Origin: Chloranthus sessilifolius
Lineage: Eukaryota > Streptophyta > Magnoliopsida > Chloranthales > Chloranthaceae
Length of the DNA stretch: 64,000 bases
NCBI GenBank assembly: GCA_021018995.1
Contig: CM037590.1
Span: 81,500,097 to 81,564,096 of the forward strand
Direction: 5' to 3'
Notes under the pieces: model-generated
Told to the model about the DNA's origin: nothing
The model's database searches: none
Seen by the model: the letters and a program-made list of their open reading frames with translations, nothing else
Position numbers and translations under genes: made by a program
Shown here: positions 59,111-64,000 of the stretch, piece by piece
Layout: every line of letters starts with the position of its first letter
Numbering within the stretch: position 1 is the first letter of the stretch

Positions 59111-59435
59111 GAAAAAAGGCCATAAGGTTGTCACTTTGGGACTCAGTTTGCGATAGGGGGGCGAAGGGAGTTTTAGCGATAAAAATAAGGTATTTTAAAT
59201 GCACATGCAGAGAGATATTGTTAGTAATAAGCAGATTTAAATAACATACCTAGGGTGATGCGATCACCATTTATAAATGTTTATCGATGCTATAGAGAGT
59301 CATTGATCACGCGGATAAAGCAGGTAGGTTTGGGATTAGACTTCTATACTAAATGCTGGCCTACTGGCGTTAGCACTAGGGTTGCTTAAGGTTTTAACTA
59401 ATTTGGGGTTATTCTAATCCTAGTAAATGGTCTAA
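59111..59435 (+). other. Unassigned stretch between E and H
   Basis: I see no gene or repeat match. It is probably more of E (decayed ORF3 or beyond) up to the H LTR. Confidence 0.4.
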
Positions 59436-60834
59436 TGATTGCTTCTATTATCGTACTAAGTTTTAACCTCTTGCAAGCACACAATGGACATTGTAGCACT
59501 AGTATAGGATCGTTCCCACAAGGAAGGTGACTTTTTGGATGTGTTTGAAATCTTTTATTTGTCTTTTAAGAACCTAAACTACTGGAGAAATATAAATAAA
59601 AGAATGGGTTGTTTAAACTAATATAGAAAATAAATCTATATCCTCCTCCTTCTAGATTATGGTCATCAATCACATTCCTTTAGTTCTCGGATGTTTACAA
59701 AATAAAATCCCGTTACACCGTATCTCAGTCTTCTAGAATCGGGTGTCAATCAACAACTAGAATTTCTTAACACAGATTTACACTAATCAACAATCTATTC
59801 GAAATTTGGGCGTCAATCAAACTCAAGAAAACTGAAGATGGAAAAGTAAAATCGTTACACTAATCTGCAAATTCTCGATCTGAGTCATCAATTCAAATTA
59901 AGAACTTTTAGATGTTTACAAAGCAGTAAAAATACATGAAAATAAATTTAAACTAGCAAGTAAATAAAAGATCTTTCATCCCTCAGTTGTTGGCGTCAAT
60001 TACTTTTAAGAAACTATGGATGCTCTACTCTAATTTTCCAACTTCCGATCACAGCCGTCAATTGCTCTTGAGAAACCTTGGATACCTAAACTACTCTAAT
60101 ACTACCATGATCGGAAGAAAACCCAACTTTAGTCGTTAATTGATGCTGAGAATTCCTTTGATAACTTTATTTCTATGTCGAACCCTCTTATTTATAGATC
60201 ATAAGGGGTCGGTTTACATTGCTCAAATTCTAATAAAAGAAAACTACTAAGAATAAAGATTTCCTAATAAAACTCTAATTTCTAATTCTATTCTTCCTTG
60301 CTTTGACTGGTAGATGCGCTCACGATTGTTCTCCTTTTAAGTAACAGAGACCCTTAGGAGTCTTTCACCAATCTTCTCAGATCCGTGGCTTGCCAAACTT
60401 CTAATATAAGAGATCTTCTCATTCTATGCATGATGTTGTAATTCTCACGTGATTAGCAGCAACAGGAGCTTTAAGTTTGCAAAATCATGAATACAATTTT
60501 TCTTTTCTTTCAGTACGATTCTCCAATACGAATGATCGTATTTCCTTGTTGTGGTACTCTAGTCAGAAGCATTTTCTGAAGAATCGTAAATTGTGATTTC
60601 TCCTTTTTCTCATTAGCTACGTTCATTCGTTAGTACGATTTCTTTCTTTTTAGGCCTTCAAATATGGTTTGAACCATCTTTGCATTCGATCATCTTTCTT
60701 ACTGCCTTTTGAGTTCATTTTGACGAAGATTATCACTTTGACTCTATTTTGTTGTTTGTTCTTAATATCTGCACATCATCCTATCATTAGTAGCAAACTA
60801 GGGTTGATAAATTGGTATAGTCTGTGACGGATCA
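59436..60834 (-). repeat. 3' LTR of element H (about 1.4 kb)
   Basis: The right end is fixed by the polypurine tract. The left end is set by the AATCA terminus and by the end of similarity to X. Fragment X (32864-33156) is an inverted relative. Motifs with TACGATT or AATCGT lie at about 60320-60640. Confidence 0.68.
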
Positions 60835-60850
60835 CACCCCCAAACTTTAG
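60835..60850 (-). other. Polypurine tract of element H
   Basis: On the minus strand AAAGTTTGGGGGTG ends at TGATCCGTC and follows the shared GGGATTAGTAAAG block. Confidence 0.72.
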
Positions 60851-62656
60851 CTTTACTAATCCCTAGCAAACAAGGAAAGAAAAACTAATCTAAAATGTTA
60901 AATGCCACTTTCGTAGGGAGCACAATTGCATTTGGCAGATGCAATAAGCTTTTAAACCTCAAGGCGATCCCTAGTGGAGGAGTTATAATTTCCTGAAGAT
61001 TTTCAGTGAAGTTACCTACAAACTTTAAATTGTTTTGGATTTTTGAAGATTTTCTTAAAGAAAAATAATTTTTTTTTTTAATTTCTAGACTAAATTTTAT
61101 GCACTAAATAGTAAATAACTAATCATTATATGGTTGTCACAGTTTCTAAAAACATTCCAACAACCTTTGCTTTCCATCCTAGCAGTTATCCTTAGTCAAA
61201 ACTCAACAATTTCAATTCATATTAAGCATTGAGTGTGTGCGTATCAGTGAAAAGTTTATTCATCATAAATTTCTCTAAATTGCAAATTTAGAAGACACTT
61301 TCATCCAAACTCTCATTGTTGGCATACTCTAAAAAAGAATATTGAAATTTTTGGGTTCTCTCACTATGATATATACGATGAATAGCTCAAAGAATAATTG
61401 ACATAAAGGTAAATGTCATGGAATGGATAATTAATTCTATTCATATGCCTTTCAGTTTCTCCATAGTATTTATTATATACATCTCTACTAAGCTTATAAT
61501 ATTGTAAATCATGAATCAAGGTCTTTTTTCAACTTCTAATGGGGCTTTGGGTTTAAGAGGTTTCCAAAGAAGGGTTGAAAGGATTCGAAAATTCTGAGAA
61601 TTCAGTTCATCTTTCTTCTATCTTTTTCTCTTCATTCTTTACTTCTGCTTCAGTAAGTATCCAAAAAGTTGGATAGCTTCTTCCCATTTACTTGTATTTT
61701 TTTTTATTTTTTGGTAAATCTCATTTTCTTGAGCTTCAGATATCCTCTTGAATTTTTCTTCAGTTTGGAAGCTTCTTGCTTCTCCTTTCGTAGAATCATC
61801 TTTTACGATTTCTCTTGATTTCTCATAGTTTTCATCATTTTATTTCTTTCTCAGGCGTACTTTGTTGCGTATCCCTTATCTGTTATTCTTTTACTCCTTC
61901 AACTCCCTATTCTCCCCTTTTGCATTCTAAATTCTTAGAAAATATAAGGGTTAAAGGCTGAAAGCTTTAGGTAGTGCATGTGGTTAAAAATTTATAAGAT
62001 TTTGGTACAAAGAAATTCGATTTAGGCTTCTAATATGGGTTCAAGGGATAAATCAATTTCTAGGATTTTGGATTTTGGCTCTAACGAATGAAAATAATGG
62101 CCTTAAATCATTTCCATGTTTCATTAGCATGAATGTCATATTGTTTTGATGTATCTAATAAACAATTCTAGAAAAATAAGTTATCATAATCATAGAATAT
62201 TTGATTCAATTTTTCAGTAATATGAGATTTCATTGTAATGCAGTCAAAAAGTTCAAAGAAAATTTAAGTTCAAATAGAAAGCAATCTCTCTCCAAAGTAA
62301 GGAGATAAGTCTCAAAAGCTCACTGATTATATAATTTTGAAACTATAATCTAAATATTATAGTTTAAATTAAAGTATAGTTTCAAACATTCAATCTGATA
62401 CAATGTTCAAGAGAACTAGACATGAATCGTAAATGCTCTATTGTTTGATTGTTAAACTTTTACTACGATGGATTGTAAAGTTTATGGAATCATAATTTTT
62501 TCTATCATAGCTCACATACAATGGTTAGCTATTTAGAAATTAAAATCTACATAAAAAATATGCAAAAGAATTTTTTTATTTTTTTATTTTCGATATGCAA
62601 AAAGCAAAATAAAGCAAAACTAAAAACTAATAAAGCAAAACTATTATACACAGAAA
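60851..62656 (-). other. 3' non-coding domain of element H
   Basis: No gene. The block before the tract (CTCCCTACGAAAGTGGCATT, about 60903-60922, minus) matches A to D. The twin-hairpin region at 60964-60998 is only partly preserved: one stem has a mismatch and the other is shorter. Confidence 0.55.
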
Positions 62657-62697
62657 GGTGTATCCCCCCAAACTAAAATATGACAATGTCCTCAATA
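62657..62697 (-). other. Internal polypurine-like motif, element H
   Basis: On the minus strand TTGAGGACATTGTCATATTT, then TAGTTTGGGGGGATAC. The GAGGACA box and G tract are kept; the stem is not. It lies about 1.8 kb before the true tract. Confidence 0.6.
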
Positions 62698-63119
62698 TTT
62701 TAAAAAATAGGGGATACTTAAAAAAATTTACCTAATATATTGCATGTACCGGGCTTATAATCTGCAGAAATATTCAAAAATCTCCCCCAAACTAAGAGAA
62801 ATCACATCCGACGTAGATCACACAGAAAGATAATATCAAAAAAATTAAAATAATCAAAATAATCAAAAGATATTTTTATATAATAAACAAAATATTTAAA
62901 GAGTATATTCAAAAGATGTAGAAGTACTTACCTAAAAGATTAAACCTAGGAAAAATTTAGACACACCCTAACTACGGCACCGACAACAATCGTTTGAAGC
63001 AAAAGATTTCTTCAATAAGGAATGGTCCTTGGCTTTTAACCAAAATTATCCCATCAAAAAGATGGTCCACCCTCTAGCTCTGGGATGGTTGCATCTAATA
63101 GAAAAGGAAAAATGGTGAT

Positions 63120-63383
63120 TCAAGAAGATGGAGGGGAACGGGGCGGTGGAGAAGAAGAACTGGGGGATGGTTTATGGAGTTTGGGAGAAGCAGATGATGA
63201 GCAAGTTGGTGAATGTGGTGGCATGGTTGGTGCATTAGGGACTTCTGGCACGGGAAAGAGAGATAGAATTTCATTGATCAGTCGTGCCCTTTCTTCCAGA
63301 ATCGTAGAAATTTCCTCCGCATCCTATCGAAGAAGATGTTCGAATGCCTTGGTAATCTCGGACCAACTGAGCTGTTTTGCCAT
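63120..63383 (-). pseudogene. Small ORF of element H (87 codons, one stop)
   Basis: Unrecognised. The Met at 63383 opens MAKQLSWSEITKAFEHLL; a TAG at 63324-63326 interrupts it; a charged helical stretch (EERARLINEIL) and a Pro/Ser-rich tail follow to TGA 63120-63122. Length, position and the Pro/Ser tail parallel the small ORFs of D and C, but I see no clear sequence identity to them. No membrane segment. Confidence 0.5.
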
Positions 63384-63882
63384 GGCGAAAGATAAACCAA
63401 AGGGTTGGATTGACTAGGGTGGGTTTTTGATTTGTGTACTTATAATCACTCACGGCAAGGATATGATTGTTTGCCATAAATAATGAATATGGAGATGCGT
63501 TGAAAAATACGAACCGTTAGGTGGCCATAATAAATATGGTGAGAAGTGATTGCACGACGTTAATTGAGGCATTGCCTTTGCTACCAGAAAATTGTACCTT
63601 TTCAATTGCAAAGTATGTGGGCCCAAATAGAACACTCTCTTCAGTCGTAATCACTACGATGGTTCGTGAGAGAATTTGCACTCTGTGAGAAATCGTGATC
63701 ACTGCGATTTCTCGAGAATGGAACAACTACTAAATTGATGGTGTCTCCGTCATACGTAAATATACTATGTGTGGTTAAAGGATAAATATCTCTTAATGTT
63801 ATACAATTGAAGAAAACTTAAAGAATACTATACTCAAATTTGCTACGGATGAGTCAGTAGCACGACGATGCCCATGAGCATG
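63384..63882 (-). other. Post-pol spacer of H with CGATT-type motifs
   Basis: No gene. TCGTAATCACTACGATGG, AATCGTGATCACTGCGATTT and TTCTCGAGAA lie at 63644-63717. Related TACGATT forms occur in the H LTR. A segment near 63843-63860 matches sequence just after gag in F (about 33595-33615). Confidence 0.55.
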
Positions 63883-64000
63883 TCAACCATACTCTGCGTC
63901 TTTAAGTGACATTGTGGTCACTATTCCTTTTTCTTCTAATGATACCATCAACTTAAGTCTCTGCCCATTAATCTTGAATATACGATTGTCCTTGGGATCC
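63883..64000 (-). pseudogene. Integrase/pol C-terminus, element H (partial)
   Basis: On the minus strand DPKDNRIFKINGQRLKL aligns with DPKSGRTLKVNGQRLKP at the pol end of D and the equivalent of A. It ends at TGA 63883-63885. The rest lies beyond the window, so whether this is a pseudogene overall is not known. Confidence 0.72.

Larger units (their letters stand above)
36905..59435 (+). mobile_element. Element E: long Athila-like element, interrupted by S and D
   Basis: Read with S (39589-41456) and D (44881-58537) set aside, the order is gag tail, protease, RT, RNase H, integrase, spacer and ORF3. The start of gag and the 5' LTR are displaced by F to the left. To the right it meets the LTR of H at 59436, so its 3' domain and 3' LTR are not seen. 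Coding parts carry many stops, and its match to A and D is weaker than theirs to each other. Confidence 0.82.
59436..64000 (-). mobile_element. Element H: 3' part of an Athila-like element, cut by window end
   Basis: Minus-strand order from the right edge is pol C-terminus, spacer, small ORF, internal G-tract motif, 3' non-coding domain, polypurine tract and 3' LTR. LTR termini TGATCC and AATCA resemble those of F. The left flank is tctaa; the other end is outside the window. Confidence 0.75.

Overview
This is transposon-dense plant nuclear DNA. It is AT-rich, every convincing coding stretch belongs to an LTR retrotransposon, and I found no host gene, tRNA, rRNA, CRISPR array or bacterial feature. 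The elements are Ty3/gypsy of the Athila/Tat branch. The Athila-like ones use a primer site matching the 3' end of plant tRNA-Asp. One minus-strand Tat/Ogre-like element uses a tRNA-Arg-like site. All coding regions are broken. The species cannot be named from the sequence.

Layout. A (+, 1-13670): Athila-like, 5' LTR cut by the window edge, gag, pol, a long ORF3 and a 3' LTR. B (+, 13671-19267 and 27008-28200): 3' half of an older Athila relative; A sits in its ORF3 and C in its 3' LTR. C (+, 19268-27002): complete but internally deleted element with 5-bp target duplications. T (-, 28206-32858): Tat/Ogre-like 5' LTR, leader and gag, interrupted by B. X (+, 32864-33156): LTR tail interrupted by T. 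F (-, 33157-36904): gag-only Athila-like element with no pol. E (+, 36905-59435): long Athila-like element interrupted by solo LTR S (39589-41456) in its RT and by the complete element D (-, 44881-58537) in its ORF3. H (-, 59436-64000): 3' LTR, 3' non-coding domain, small ORF and pol end, leaving the window on the right. The inferred nesting is E containing F, X, T, B and then A and C, with D, S and probably H also in E. C, D and S have matching 5-bp duplications at both ends.

How the parts relate. The elements share an unusual non-coding architecture. After pol comes a spacer with a cluster of short CpG-containing motifs, and the same motif recurs in that element's own LTR: TTCGAAAAG in A, CGCGAG in D, ACCGGTCGA in F, and more weakly TACGATT in H. 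E carries GGCCACGAG in its spacer, with its LTR outside the window. T shows a comparable pairing between LTR and leader. A, B, C, D and H also share a hairpin plus G-rich purine tract about 1.6-1.8 kb before the true polypurine tract, and a pair of small hairpins just before it. D, C and H carry a short ORF with a Pro/Ser-rich tail where A, B and E have the long ORF3. I regard the motif pairing and the conserved 3' domain as the most interesting signals.
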